64,000 nt of DNA from DRKI01 sp011051875 (GCA_026990385.1 JALXDL010000037.1:1-64000); one strand, 5' to 3'; shown: positions 26,979 to 36,689, counted from the first letter of the stretch. Numbers and translations are program-made. Notes: a model not told the origin generated them from the sequence alone.

Positions 26979-29020
26979 TGTTCTGTCCTCACGATATCAA
27001 CGAGCTGCTGTGCCCGGAGATCCTGTATCCTGAAATAATCGGCTGCCAGTGCCCCGGCCAGCCTGCCGGCAAGGCCAAAGGTCACCAGACCTTCCTCCTC
27101 GGTGTCCACCACGATGTACCTGGCCCGTTTCTCCGCCCGCATGGCCGTGGCGATCCGCACCATCTCGTCCACCGGCCTGTCCCGGCCCAGGCTGACATTG
27201 GCCCTGCCGTCGGTGAGGATGATGACAATGGGCCGCCCGTCGGGCTCACGGACCAGGTAGTTGCGCACCTGTTCATGGGCACCCACCAGGCCGGCCGAGA
27301 GCGGTGTGCGGCCGCCCACCGGCATCTCGGCCAGCAGCCGGCCCGCCAGCTCCACCGAGCCGGTGACCGGCAGGTTCAGCCAGGACCGGTCGCGGCGAAA
27401 GGAGAGCAGGGCCACCTTGTCCCGTTTCTGGTAGGCATCGAGCAGAAGCGACATCACCGCGCCCTTGGACGCTGCCATCCTTCCCCGGGCCCCCATGGAA
27501 CCGGAGGCATCGACGACAAAGAGGAGCAGGTTGCCGATCCGTCGTTCCCGGATCCTGTAGCGCAGGTCCCCGGGCCGCAGGATCAGGCCCGGCCCGCCGC
27601 CCCGGGCGGCCTGCCGGACGGCCGCCGCCCTGATGGTGGCATCCAGGGCAATATCCCCGGCCAGGCCGTGCAGGCCGGACCGGCTGGAGCGGCCCTGTTT
27701 CTGCAATACCCTGGAACGGGACCTGCGGCCGCTGCCCCGGCGGACAACCCGGTCCCGGCCCGAGGCGATCTTCCTGACCCGGAAGGAGGGCCCCACCGCG
27801 AAGACCTGCTCCTCCTCCGTCCCTGCTGCTGATCCCGGTTCCTCTTCCTGTCCCGAGTCCGGCGGCTCCCGGCTGGGGGCCTTGCCCTGCCCGCCGGCCG
27901 TCTCCGGGCCGGCTGCGGGCTCCTGCCGCGAACCGGCGCCCTCCCCTGCCTCGCCGTCGGCCCGGTCCCCGCCGTCCCGGCCGTCATCTCGCGGCTGCCG
28001 GTCCCCTGCCTGGTGCTGCTCCCGCTCCTGTTCCCGCTCCCTGCCGGGTGGCGGCGGCTCCGGCGGCGCCGCCTCGCGGCTCCGGTGGACCAGGGCCATG
28101 GCCGCCACCCGGCGGACATGACTGGTCTTGACCTCTGTCTCGCCCTCCAGGGCGGCGAGGGCGCGGGCGGCCTGCTCCAGGACCAGGTCGGCGCGGTGGC
28201 CGGCCACCGTGGCGGCCAGGCAGAGCTCCCCGATGAAACGGCGAATGGCGGCCGACACGCGGACCCGCGGCAGGAGGCGGCGGCCGCGGTGGATACGGCG
28301 GCGAAGCTCTTCCGTGGCGCTGCTGAACCGGCGGCGGAAACCAACCGGGTCGCGGTCGAACTCGTCCCGCCGCAAGAGGAGGGTGACCCGCTCGTCGATC
28401 CCGGTGCAGGCCCGGACCTCGACACAGAGCCCGAACCGGTCCAGGAGCTGGGGCCGCAGTTCCCCTTCCTCCGGGTTCATGGTGCCGACAAGGAGAAACC
28501 GGGCCGGGTGGCAGAGGCTGATCCCCTCCCGCTCCACGATATTGCGGCCCGAGGCGGCCGCGTCCAGGATCAGGTCGACGATGTGGTCGTCGAGCAGGTT
28601 GACCTCGTCCACGTAGAGGATGCCCCGATGCGCCTCGGCCAGCAGGCCGGGCTGCAGGGTGGCCGTGGAGCTCCGGATGGCCCGGGAAAAATCAATGGCC
28701 CCGACCACCCGGTCCTCGGCCGCGTTCAGGGGCAGGTTGACCAGGCGCACGGGCCGGCTGCGGGGCGGGCCGGCAACAAGGCCACGGCAGCAATCCGGGC
28801 ATTGCTCCCCGCCCGCATCCGGATCGCAGGAGAACCGGCAGCCGGCCACCCGGATCTCCGGCAGCAGCTCTGCCATGCCCCGCACCGCGGTGGACTTGGC
28901 CGTTCCCTTTTCGCCGCGGACAAGCACCCCGCCCACTGCCGGGTTGACGGCGTTCAGCAGCAGGCCCAGCTTGAGTTCCTCCTGGCCGACCACCGCGGCC
29001 AGGGGATAGAGCGTCATCAT
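26975..29020 (-). CDS. ChlD/BchD-like AAA+ plus VWA subunit of a chelatase
   Basis: A 681-residue two-domain protein. The N-terminal AAA+ half retains Walker A GEKGTAKST and GILYVDEVNLLDDH. A long low-complexity linker (about residues 315-435) is rich in proline, acidic and arginine residues. The C-terminal von Willebrand A domain carries the metal-binding DASGSMG (MIDAS). In magnesium chelatase D this protein bridges the motor and catalytic subunits. A cysteine cluster in the AAA half (CPDCC near residue 80, preceded by a single cysteine) might bind metal. The start at 29020 is in an ATGA overlap with cobN. Confidence 0.87.
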   Translation of the reverse strand: MMTLYPLAAVVGQEELKLGLLLNAVNPAVGGVLVRGEKGTAKSTAVRGMAELLPEIRVAGCRFSCDPDAGGEQCPDCCRGLVAGPPRSRPVRLVNLPLNAAEDRVVGAIDFSRAIRSSTATLQPGLLAEAHRGILYVDEVNLLDDHIVDLILDAAASGRNIVEREGISLCHPARFLLVGTMNPEEGELRPQLLDRFGLCVEVRACTGIDERVTLLLRRDEFDRDPVGFRRRFSSATEELRRRIHRGRRLLPRVRVSAAIRRFIGELCLAATVAGHRADLVLEQAARALAALEGETEVKTSHVRRVAAMALVHRSREAAPPEPPPPGREREQEREQHQAGDRQPRDDGRDGGDRADGEAGEGAGSRQEPAAGPETAGGQGKAPSREPPDSGQEEEPGSAAGTEEEQVFAVGPSFRVRKIASGRDRVVRRGSGRRSRSRVLQKQGRSSRSGLHGLAGDIALDATIRAAAVRQAARGGGPGLILRPGDLRYRIRERRIGNLLLFVVDASGSMGARGRMAASKGAVMSLLLDAYQKRDKVALLSFRRDRSWLNLPVTGSVELAGRLLAEMPVGGRTPLSAGLVGAHEQVRNYLVREPDGRPIVIILTDGRANVSLGRDRPVDEMVRIATAMRAEKRARYIVVDTEEEGLVTFGLAGRLAGALAADYFRIQDLRAQQLVDIVRTEQ

Positions 29021-32000
29021 TCCGTCCGTTCCTCGATGTCGCCCTCGATCTCCAGGTAGCTGTCCCGCAGTTCCTGTGCCATTTCCGGCGTTGCCTGCCA
29101 CATGGAGCGGCTGATGGCCTCCAGCAGCTTGTCGAGGATGTTCTGCAGGGCGTGCGGATTGACCTGCCGCATCCACTGCCGCATCTCCGGATCCAGGACA
29201 TAGGCCTCTGCCACGGCCTCGTACATCCAGTCCTCGATGACCCCTGCGGTGGCGTCCCAGCCCAGCACCACGTCCATCATGTGCGAGATGTCGCCCGCGC
29301 CCTTGTAGCCGTGGCGCATCATGCCACGCAGCCACTTGGGATTGACGAGCCTTGCCCGCAGCACGTGCCGTGCCTCCTCGGCCGTGCTCCGGACCCGCAC
29401 CCGCTCCGGGTCGCTGGCGTCGCCCATCAGGGAGAGTGGCTGATCGCCACGCACCGAGGACGCCGCCACGATGAGGCCGCCATAGTAATTGTAATAGTCT
29501 GTACACGACATCATGTCGTACTCCCGGCTGTCCTCGTTTTTCACGGTCACGTCCATGCGGCCGAGCAGGCGGCGGAAGGTGCCGGGCCGGCTGCTGCCGT
29601 AGGAGCCGCGGCCATAGGCATGGGCCGAGTAACGGATGTAGCTGTCGGCAAGATCGTCCCGGTCCTGCCAGTTCTTCGATTCCACCAGCTCGCTGACCCC
29701 GGCGCCGTAGGTGCCGGGCGGACAGGAAAAGACCCGGAAGGTGGCCTCGCGGCGGGCCGCTTCCTCGTCCATGCCCTGGCTCCGGTAGACGGCCATGTCG
29801 GCCTCCACGTTGCGGCGCAGGATATTGGCCTCGGGCGGCTCGTTCAGGGCGCTGACCATGGCCACGGCCTCGTCGAGCTGCTCCATCAGGTTGGGAAAGG
29901 CATCGCGGAAAAAGCCGCTCACCCTCGGCACCACGTCCAGGCGCGGCCGGCCCAGCTCCTGGGCGGGAATGACCTCCAGGCCGGTGACCCGGCCGCTGCC
30001 ACGCTGCCAGACCGGCCTCAGCCCCATGAGGTAGTAGATCTCGGCAATATCGTCGCCCCGGCTGCGCATGGTGGCGCTGCCATAGACCAGGATCCCCACC
30101 GAGTCGGGATAGCTGCCGGTCTCCTGCAGGTAGCGCTCGATGAGGGCGTCGCCCAGCCGCCTGCCCACCTCCCAGGCCGCGGGCGTGGGGATGGTGGCCG
30201 GGTCCACGGAGTAGAAGTTGCGGCCCGTGGGCAGGATGTCGGCCTGGCCGCGGCTGGGCGCGCCGGATGGCCCGGGCCGGACAAAGCCCCCGGCCAGGGC
30301 GGTGAGAATGGCGTCGATCTCCTCGCTGCACCGGCGAATGGCCGGGACCAGGGTCTCGGCGATGTAGAGCAGCACCTCGCCGACCCCGGCGTCGTCGGTC
30401 AGGGTATGGACCAGGCCGGGATCATAGTCCGTGGCCGCCAGCCTGCCCACCAGGGCCAGGGCCTGGCCGTGGGCCTCGGCAATGACCTCCGCGCCGCTGC
30501 GGCCCCCGAACCGCGGAGACCGCCGGCCCCGGCTGGCGAACACCTCGTCGGGATCGTAACCCATGCCACGCAGCAGGGCCTCGCGCAGGGAGGGCACCGG
30601 GCCGTTGGCGATCCGGGTCAACTGGACAACATACTCCACCAGCCGCTCGCCCTCGGGCGCCTGGCCCAGGGTGTGCAGGCCGTCGCCGATGGCGGTGTCC
30701 GCCAGTTCGTGCAGGTAGCCGTGCAACCGTTCCAGGAAGCCGTCGAAATCCGCCAGGGCCTCTTCCCGGTCCAGGTCGAGATCCCGGTGCAGGTTCGCCG
30801 CCGCCACCGCCTCCCAGAGCATGGTCTGCAGGATCTCCACCTTGCCCGGGTCCTCGCTCCGGGCCACCGTGTATTCCCGGACCAGCCGCTCGACGCCGGC
30901 CAGGTCCTCGTACAGGTCGGCGTTGGTCAGGGCCGGGGTCAGGTGATCGACGATGCAGGCTGCGCTGCGCCGCTTGGCCTGGGTGCCCTCGCCGGGATCG
31001 TTGATGATGTAGGGATAGATGTTGGGCAGCTCCATGATGGCCAGGTCGGGGAAACAGGACCGCGACAGGCCCAGGGCCTTGCCGGGCAGCCACTCCAGGC
31101 TGCCATGCTTGCCCACGTGCACCACGGCATCGGCCCGGAACACGTCCCTGATCCAGCGGTACTGGGCCAGGTAGTGGTGGGGCGTGCTGAGACGGGGATC
31201 ATGGTAGGCCCGGTCGATGTTCTCCAGGGTGCCGCGCGGCGGCTGGATGGTGAGAAAGACATTGCCGCTGACAAAGCCGGCAAAGAGCAGCCGCCCCTGG
31301 TGGACAAAGAGCTCTCCCGGAACCTCCCCCCAGTCCCGCTCCATGGCGGCGCGCACGTCCGGCGGCAGCTCGTCGTTCCAGGCCAGGTAGCGCTCCGGCC
31401 CGGCGGTTGCCCCGGCCCGCGCGGCCATCCGCTCCGGGGTCAGCCAGCGCCGGTCCGCGGTCACGCCCGCGAGCAGGGCCTCGGCCAGCTCGTCGCCCGA
31501 GGCAAAGGAATCCAGCCGGTACCCCTCCTGCCGCATCCTGTCCAGGAGCAACCGGACCGAGGCAAAGGAGTCCAGGCCCGCGGCACAGCCGATGCGGTCG
31601 TCCCGGGGCGGGTAGTGATGAAAGATGATGGCCACCCGCCGCTGGCTGGCCGGGATGCGGGCAAGGCGCGCCCAGTTCAGGGCCAGGCGGACCAGCTTGT
31701 CCACCCGTTCGGTTATGGGCTCGTAGCGGGCCAGCAGGCCGCCGGTGACCGGGTCGCGCTCCTTCTGCTCCCGGAAGGCGACGGGCACGGTGATCAGGTT
31801 GCCGTCAAACTCCGGCTGGGCCGCGGCAAAACTGACATCAGAACTTGGCAGGCCCTGGTCCGACGCCTGCCAGGAGGCGCGGTCGCCCATGGAGACCAGG
31901 GCCTGGAGACAGGGCACGCCCAGGCGCGGCAGCAGGTCCTCGTAGGCCTGGCCGGCCATGCTCAGGCTGAAGAGCATGGGGTTGATCAGGACCTGGATCC

Positions 32001-32763
32001 GCGGCCGGCCCCGGTCCATGAAAAAGTGCTCCACCACGTAGTCCGCACCGCGGTTGCCCCGGTCAGCGTCCCGGTAGCGCAGGTGAAAGACCGGGATCAC
32101 GTTGGCGCCATGGGCCTCGATGGAACGGACCAGGGCGTCGATGAAGGCGAGGTTGTGGTTGAGCCAGTAGGTCTGGTAGAACCAGAGCCCCACCGTGGGC
32201 CGGTCCGGATCGACCCGCCGGGCCAGGTAGTCGGCCAGCTCCGGCACGCCGTCACAGTCCGGGTGGTAGATCCCCTCGTCGGGCAGCCGCTCCGGCGGCG
32301 CGCACTCCAGGCTGGTGCCAAAGAGGAGGTTGTGCAGAAACCGCAGGAGCTGGCAGTGGTTGCCGGCGCCACCCAGGTCCAGGTAGCGGCCAATGGTCTC
32401 CCAGGCGGGGGTGCCGAAACCGTGGCTGTACTCTGCGGCCGCTGCCTGCGCGTCCTCGTCGCCACCCGAGGGCTGTACGTGAAGGTGGGGCCGCGTCGCG
32501 GGGTCTGCCGCGGCCATGGCCGCGATCAGCCGGTCCCAGGCCGGGAAGGAGGGCTTGCCGCCATGGAGGCAGATGATGACCACGTCCGCGGCCATGGCCC
32601 GACGGACAAAGGCCTCCTGTTGCCGGGAATCCGCAAGCTGTTCCCTGGTCCTGGCCCGGACCGAGATCCGGCCGCCCTGGTCACGGAAGGCCAGCACGCC
32701 CCGGCTCAGGCTGGGCAGCTCCATGCCGCCGGAGGAGAAGTAGCAGAGGGTGTAGGGTTTCAT
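29017..32763 (-). CDS. cobN: CobN-like large chelatase subunit
   Basis: A 1248-residue member of the CobN/magnesium-chelatase H family, which holds the tetrapyrrole during ATP-driven metal insertion. Segments typical of the family are visible, for example HVGKHGSLEWLPGKALGLS, LPNIYPYIINDPGEGTQAKRR, and near the C-terminus YSAHAYGRGSYGSSRPG and MMRHGYKGAGDISHM. ATG 32763 is chosen because it overlaps the btuD stop codon as ATGA; longer starts lie inside btuD. CobN homologues next to haem-uptake genes (HmuS) have been proposed to remove metal. The riboswitch and CbiZ here suggest a corrin substrate, with insertion or removal undecided. Confidence 0.88.
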   Translation of the reverse strand: MKPYTLCYFSSGGMELPSLSRGVLAFRDQGGRISVRARTREQLADSRQQEAFVRRAMAADVVIICLHGGKPSFPAWDRLIAAMAAADPATRPHLHVQPSGGDEDAQAAAAEYSHGFGTPAWETIGRYLDLGGAGNHCQLLRFLHNLLFGTSLECAPPERLPDEGIYHPDCDGVPELADYLARRVDPDRPTVGLWFYQTYWLNHNLAFIDALVRSIEAHGANVIPVFHLRYRDADRGNRGADYVVEHFFMDRGRPRIQVLINPMLFSLSMAGQAYEDLLPRLGVPCLQALVSMGDRASWQASDQGLPSSDVSFAAAQPEFDGNLITVPVAFREQKERDPVTGGLLARYEPITERVDKLVRLALNWARLARIPASQRRVAIIFHHYPPRDDRIGCAAGLDSFASVRLLLDRMRQEGYRLDSFASGDELAEALLAGVTADRRWLTPERMAARAGATAGPERYLAWNDELPPDVRAAMERDWGEVPGELFVHQGRLLFAGFVSGNVFLTIQPPRGTLENIDRAYHDPRLSTPHHYLAQYRWIRDVFRADAVVHVGKHGSLEWLPGKALGLSRSCFPDLAIMELPNIYPYIINDPGEGTQAKRRSAACIVDHLTPALTNADLYEDLAGVERLVREYTVARSEDPGKVEILQTMLWEAVAAANLHRDLDLDREEALADFDGFLERLHGYLHELADTAIGDGLHTLGQAPEGERLVEYVVQLTRIANGPVPSLREALLRGMGYDPDEVFASRGRRSPRFGGRSGAEVIAEAHGQALALVGRLAATDYDPGLVHTLTDDAGVGEVLLYIAETLVPAIRRCSEEIDAILTALAGGFVRPGPSGAPSRGQADILPTGRNFYSVDPATIPTPAAWEVGRRLGDALIERYLQETGSYPDSVGILVYGSATMRSRGDDIAEIYYLMGLRPVWQRGSGRVTGLEVIPAQELGRPRLDVVPRVSGFFRDAFPNLMEQLDEAVAMVSALNEPPEANILRRNVEADMAVYRSQGMDEEAARREATFRVFSCPPGTYGAGVSELVESKNWQDRDDLADSYIRYSAHAYGRGSYGSSRPGTFRRLLGRMDVTVKNEDSREYDMMSCTDYYNYYGGLIVAASSVRGDQPLSLMGDASDPERVRVRSTAEEARHVLRARLVNPKWLRGMMRHGYKGAGDISHMMDVVLGWDATAGVIEDWMYEAVAEAYVLDPEMRQWMRQVNPHALQNILDKLLEAISRSMWQATPEMAQELRDSYLEIEGDIEERTE

Positions 32764-34079
32764 GGTCTGCATGGTTGTTGTCCCTGTTCCGTGGGGCATG
32801 CCCGCTCACCTGGCGCGGCCCCTTGCGCTTTCCCGTGCCTGCCCCCCCGGTCGTCCAGGAGGCCGCAATCTTCCATGGCTGTCAGCAACTGGCCCGCGCC
32901 GGTGCAGGGGATAATGGTCCCGCCCGCGCAGGAGAGGGGGAGCGCGTCCCGCCGCAGGGTGAAAATCCGCAGGCCCCTGGCCGCCGCATGGGTCAGCAGG
33001 CGCAGGTTGTCCCGGTAGGGCCCCCGCAGGCCGAAACCGGCGTCAATGACCAGCGGGCACTCTTCCAGCAGGGCCATGGCCTCGGCCAGGCGCGCGTCGC
33101 TGAGGCTGCCGGCCAGGGGCTGGCACACGCACTTCGCGCCCAGGCCGGCGGCCACGAACCGGTCCAGGTCATTGTCCATGAGCACGCCGGTGGCTATGCC
33201 GTGGCCACGGCGGGCCAGCATGCGGTAGAGCGGTGCGCCGCTGCCCCCGCCGCCCACCACGAAGACCCGGTCGCCGCCGGCCGGGGCGCGCAACTCGATG
33301 GCCCCCAGGCGATGGCTGAAACAGGCCTCGTCAAAGTCATAGAGCCGGGCCACGCTGTCACCGGTGAGCACGTCCTCGGGGCTGCCCGAGGCGGTGATGG
33401 CCCCGTCGCGGACCAGGACCACCGTGTCCGAGACCCTGGCGGCGATATCCACGTCGTGCAGTGAGGCCAGGACCGTGATCCCCCGGCTGCGGCACAGGTC
33501 GCGCAGGATGGCCATCACCTCGAGGCGGTGCTTGAGGTCCAGGTGGGCCGTGGGCTCGTCCAGGAGCAGGATGCGGGGTTCCTGGGCCAGGGCGCGGGCC
33601 ACCAGCACCTTCTGCCGCTCGCCGTCGCTGAGGCTGGCAAAGTCCCGCTCGCGGAGATCGTCGGCATGGACCGCGGCCAGGGCCCGGCGCACCACCAGCC
33701 GGTCCTGCTCGCCCAGGCGGCCGAGGAAACCGGTATGGGGATAGCGGCCCAGGGCGGCGAACTGGAAGGCGGAAAAGAGCGGCGGCGTCACCCGGTCGGT
33801 GAGGACCACGGCCATGATCCGGGCCAGCTCCTTCTGGGCCATCCCGGCCAGGGGCCGCCCCGAGACCAGGATGGTGCCCGCCACCGGCTCCAGGTGACGC
33901 GACAGGGTGCGCAGGAGGGTGGTCTTGCCGGCACCGTTGGGACCAAGCAGGGAGATGAACTGCCCGGCCCCGAAATCCAGGTCAATACCCTCCAGCACGG
34001 TGCGGCCGTTGTAGCCCACGCTCAGGCCCCGGCACGCCAGGAGCACGTCAGGATCGTTTTTGCTGTTGATTACGGTCAT
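32760..34079 (-). CDS. btuD: BtuD-like ABC ATPase with C-terminal extension
   Basis: A 439-residue protein. Residues ~10-250 are a FecE/BtuD-type ATPase: Walker A GPNGAGKTT, signature LSDGERQKVLVAR, Walker B ILLLDEPTAHLD and H-loop ASLHDVD. The remaining ~170 residues are an extra domain that starts with a glycine-rich FVVGGGGSGAPLYR, like a nucleotide-binding Rossmann turn. It continues with short strands and DAGFGLRGPYRDN. BtuD proteins are normally ~250 residues. The gene is separated from the receptor gene by 220 bp containing two palindromes. The partner permease and binding protein are at the far end of the operon. Confidence 0.85.
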   Translation of the reverse strand: MTVINSKNDPDVLLACRGLSVGYNGRTVLEGIDLDFGAGQFISLLGPNGAGKTTLLRTLSRHLEPVAGTILVSGRPLAGMAQKELARIMAVVLTDRVTPPLFSAFQFAALGRYPHTGFLGRLGEQDRLVVRRALAAVHADDLRERDFASLSDGERQKVLVARALAQEPRILLLDEPTAHLDLKHRLEVMAILRDLCRSRGITVLASLHDVDIAARVSDTVVLVRDGAITASGSPEDVLTGDSVARLYDFDEACFSHRLGAIELRAPAGGDRVFVVGGGGSGAPLYRMLARRGHGIATGVLMDNDLDRFVAAGLGAKCVCQPLAGSLSDARLAEAMALLEECPLVIDAGFGLRGPYRDNLRLLTHAAARGLRIFTLRRDALPLSCAGGTIIPCTGAGQLLTAMEDCGLLDDRGGRHGKAQGAAPGERACPTEQGQQPCRP

Positions 34080-34299
34080 GCATCACCCACGGACCCGTCG
34101 TGCGACCATTCCACGACGAATCGTGGAAAAGTCACGACCATTCCGCGATTCATCGTGGAATGGTCGTGCCATACCACCACGGAAGGATGCGGATTGGCCG
34201 GGACAGAAAACCCAGGCGGCCCGCCATCTCGCGGGCAGGCCGGTGGCATGGGCCAGCAGGGCCGTGGCCAAGAGCGCTGTTCCGTTCATGGCCGGATGC
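34080..34299. other. btuB-btuD spacer with tandem palindromes
   Basis: The longest gap between genes inside the operon (220 bp). The left half holds the palindromes listed separately. A minus-strand 98-codon frame ending at 34083 crosses it but has no start signal or family resemblance and is not called. Confidence 0.55.
34109..34168. repeat. Tandem palindromes in the btuB-btuD spacer
   Basis: Palindrome 1 is TTCCACGA-CGAA-TCGTGGAA (34109-34128). Palindrome 2 is a 16-bp stem with one G-T mismatch and a TTCA loop (34133-34168). The unit GACCATTCC(A/G)CGA occurs twice directly and once inverted. On the minus strand GACTTTTCC lies between the two. It could be an attenuator, an RNA-processing site that sets the receptor-to-transporter ratio, or a REP-like element. 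Confidence 0.7.
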
Positions 34300-36333
34300 T
34301 CAGAACCGGTAGGTGTACCCGGCATAGATGGCCACGCCCGGCTTGGGAAAGCCCTTTTTCTCGTAATAGTACTCGTCAAAGAGGTTATCCACCTTGAGCG
34401 TCAGCCGGTGGTGCTTCAGGAAATTGACCCCCACCACCAGGTCGGCCACGGTGAAGCTCGGATACTCGGTCTCGGGATAGCCGGCAGCGTTCCAGTCCGT
34501 GTCCTTCATCTTGCCCTGGGTACGGAAATGGAGACGGGCATCGACCGTGCCGTCATCGTACTGGATGCCGTAATTGAGGGTATAGTTGGCCACGTTGTAG
34601 ATATCGCGCCATGTGCCGTCCGGCTGCTCCTCCTCGGCGCGGAACATGTGGGTGGAGTTGAGATAGAGGGTCAGGGACCGGTCCCAGCCCAGCGGCGCGC
34701 CGATGTCGAAGGAGAACATGGTCTCCAGGCCGCGCATCTCGGCGCTGAGGCTATTCTCGTAGGTGGTGGTGTTGCCCACGGTCACCCGGCTGATCTTGTC
34801 GTCCACGTTGGTATGGAAGTAGGTGAGATCAAGCGACAGGCCCCACTGCGGCCGGTCAAGGCCGGCCCCGGCGTCCCAGGTGACCGAGTTTTCGGGATCA
34901 AGGTCCGGGTTGCCCCTGGTGACCATGGTCACACCGTCGATCACGGTCTCGGAATAACCGGCGAGCTGCGCAGCCGTGGGCGGCACGAATCCCCTGCCCA
35001 CGGTGGTGTGCAGGCGCACACCCTGGTCAAAGAGATAGTTGAGGCCACCCTTGGGGCTGAAGGTGGAAAAGGTCTCGGAATTGGGTGTGAAATCCGTCTT
35101 GTAGGGAGTCGCCTTGGTCTTGACGTCAAAGGAATCGTAGCGGCCGCCCAGGGTGGCGGTGAGATGGCGGTCCATGAACCGCCAGACCGTCTCCAGGTAG
35201 CCGGCCCAGTTGATGCGCCCCTCGTCGGGCGAATAGGGGGCCTTCCTGGTGCCGTCCTGGTTGTAGCTGCGGCTCTCCTTGTCGATGTCCTGGTAGTCGA
35301 TGCCGGTGATAAAGCTGTGCGGCCCCCAGGTGTACTCGTCCTTGAGCTGGACGCCGAACCAGTCGATCTCCGAGTCGTAGCTCCGGTAGGGAGGAACCTG
35401 CTCGATCACGGACCAGCCGGTGTAATGCTTGTAATACTTTGCCTTCTCGTTGGTCTTGTAGGTCGTGAACGACAGCTTGTTGTTCGTGCCCAGGGGGCCG
35501 CCCAGGCGCAGGTCGACGCCGTAGCGGTCGATGTCCTTGTTGCCGGAACGTTCGTTGCCGTAATAGATGTCGCCTGGTGTCTCGATGTCACGGCCCTGGT
35601 AGAGGTCGCCGCTGACATCGGCGCGCCAGGAACCGAGGTTGCCCCCCAGGCGCAGGGAACCGTTCTGGGTCCGGTAGCTGGTATGGGCCCGGGTCTCGCC
35701 GTTGCCCATCTTGTAGTCGTTCACCTGGTCGTAGCGGCCGGCCGAGAGGTCGAAATCAAATCCCCTGCCCAGGCCGCCGCCGACGGCCGCCTTCTGGAAG
35801 TTGGTCTTGAAGGAGCCAAAGCCGACCTCGCCGTGGCCGGTGAGCTTGCCGGTGTGTTTCCTGGTGATGATATTGACCACGCCGCCCATGGCCTCACCGC
35901 CGTAGAGCGAAGAGGCAGGGCCCTTCAGGACCTCGATCCGCTCCACGTTGTCGGTGAGCAGTGTGGCCAGGTTGGTGGCGCCGGCCGGACGGCCGTTGAT
36001 CAGGGTGAGCGAATGCTTGGTGATACCGGAGAACTCGGGCCGGAAACCGCGGATACCGATGCCGGCCAGGACACCGGGATACTCGATCACGCCGATGGAA
36101 CTGTTCTTTTTCAGCTTCTCCGTGAGTGTGGACCCGGTGGTCAGCTCAATGTCCTTGCTGTCAATGACCTCCACCTTGGTGGGGATCGTCCCGGCCTCCG
36201 CCTGACTGCGGGTGGCGGTGACGACCACCTCGTTCATGGTGACGGCATTGGCCGACGGGTCATCCTCCTGGCCTGCCAGGGCCGGCATGGCGACAAGGCA
36301 CAGGGCCAGGGCCGCGTACATCCTTTTTTTCAT
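34300..36333 (-). CDS. btuB: TonB-dependent corrinoid receptor (BtuB-like)
   Basis: An outer-membrane receptor of 677 residues from ATG 36333, chosen because a signal peptide (MKKRMYAALALC, cleavage after ALA) starts there and GCAGGAGG precedes it. A longer in-frame start at 36423 lies inside the terminator hairpin and is rejected. After the signal come a TonB-box-like EVVVTATRS, the plug domain (GIGIRGFRPEFSG, LKGPASSLYGGEAMGGVVNII) and a 22-stranded barrel expected for the rest, ending in a terminal phenylalanine. A cobalamin riboswitch directly upstream makes a corrinoid the likely ligand. Confidence 0.92.
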   Translation of the reverse strand: MKKRMYAALALCLVAMPALAGQEDDPSANAVTMNEVVVTATRSQAEAGTIPTKVEVIDSKDIELTTGSTLTEKLKKNSSIGVIEYPGVLAGIGIRGFRPEFSGITKHSLTLINGRPAGATNLATLLTDNVERIEVLKGPASSLYGGEAMGGVVNIITRKHTGKLTGHGEVGFGSFKTNFQKAAVGGGLGRGFDFDLSAGRYDQVNDYKMGNGETRAHTSYRTQNGSLRLGGNLGSWRADVSGDLYQGRDIETPGDIYYGNERSGNKDIDRYGVDLRLGGPLGTNNKLSFTTYKTNEKAKYYKHYTGWSVIEQVPPYRSYDSEIDWFGVQLKDEYTWGPHSFITGIDYQDIDKESRSYNQDGTRKAPYSPDEGRINWAGYLETVWRFMDRHLTATLGGRYDSFDVKTKATPYKTDFTPNSETFSTFSPKGGLNYLFDQGVRLHTTVGRGFVPPTAAQLAGYSETVIDGVTMVTRGNPDLDPENSVTWDAGAGLDRPQWGLSLDLTYFHTNVDDKISRVTVGNTTTYENSLSAEMRGLETMFSFDIGAPLGWDRSLTLYLNSTHMFRAEEEQPDGTWRDIYNVANYTLNYGIQYDDGTVDARLHFRTQGKMKDTDWNAAGYPETEYPSFTVADLVVGVNFLKHHRLTLKVDNLFDEYYYEKKGFPKPGVAIYAGYTYRF

Positions 36334-36398
36334 CGTGCATCTCCTCCTGCAACAGTTCGTTTCGCGGGCCGGAGATGCCGTTTCCGCCGGGCGGAAAC

Positions 36399-36438
36399 AA
36401 AAAATCCCCGGACCAATAATCAAAAGGTTATTGGTCCG
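36399..36438 (-). terminator. Intrinsic terminator, expression platform of the cobalamin riboswitch
   Basis: A perfect 11-bp stem CGGACCAATAA/TTATTGGTCCG with an 8-nt loop. It is read on the minus strand and followed by GGGATTTTTTG. It lies ~85 bp after the aptamer and ~65 bp before the btuB start, so cobalamin binding probably promotes termination here. Confidence 0.85.
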
Positions 36439-36519
36439 AGGATCCCTGGTTTTTCCTCGAACAACACAATCGAGCAGACAACAGCCCCTTGTCCGCGAGG
36501 GCTGGCTCTTTCTCCTTTT

Positions 36520-36660
36520 CAGACAGGTCTTCTGACTCCCGGATCATCCTCCTTTTGCGTCTTCCCAACCCCACGGGGGTCAGTGACATCGGTGCAAAAT
36601 TCGTCCCCGGTCACAGCGGCGGGCCCGTCCCGGATTTTCACCGGGTTCCCTATTAAGCTC
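36520..36660 (-). promoter_or_regulatory. Cobalamin riboswitch
   Basis: Read on the minus strand, the leader has the conserved cobalamin aptamer blocks in order: GGGAACCCGGTGAAAATCC, then GGGCCCGCCGCTGTGACC (B12-box region), a variable arm with CCCCCGTGGGG, and the closing GAGTCAGAAGACCTGTC. An intrinsic terminator follows, so control is likely transcriptional and repressive when the vitamin is abundant. It would govern btuB and, through read-through, the eleven-gene operon. Confidence 0.92.
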
Positions 36661-36689
36661 GATTAAGAGCATCTGAAAATGTGGAATCC

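Noticed and set aside
29021..30331. Upstream extension of the ChlD-like gene to 1118 codons
   Set aside because: The extension lies entirely within cobN in another frame. The ATGA-coupled start at 29020 gives the normal family length.
29152..33018. A 1288-codon open frame on the plus strand
   Set aside because: It is the complement of cobN and its neighbours, and its translation is low-complexity, rich in G, A, V, H and Q. High GC content produces long antisense frames; the minus strand has all family motifs.
34060..36666. An 868-codon plus-strand frame
   Set aside because: It is antisense to the TonB receptor gene and runs through the riboswitch and terminator.
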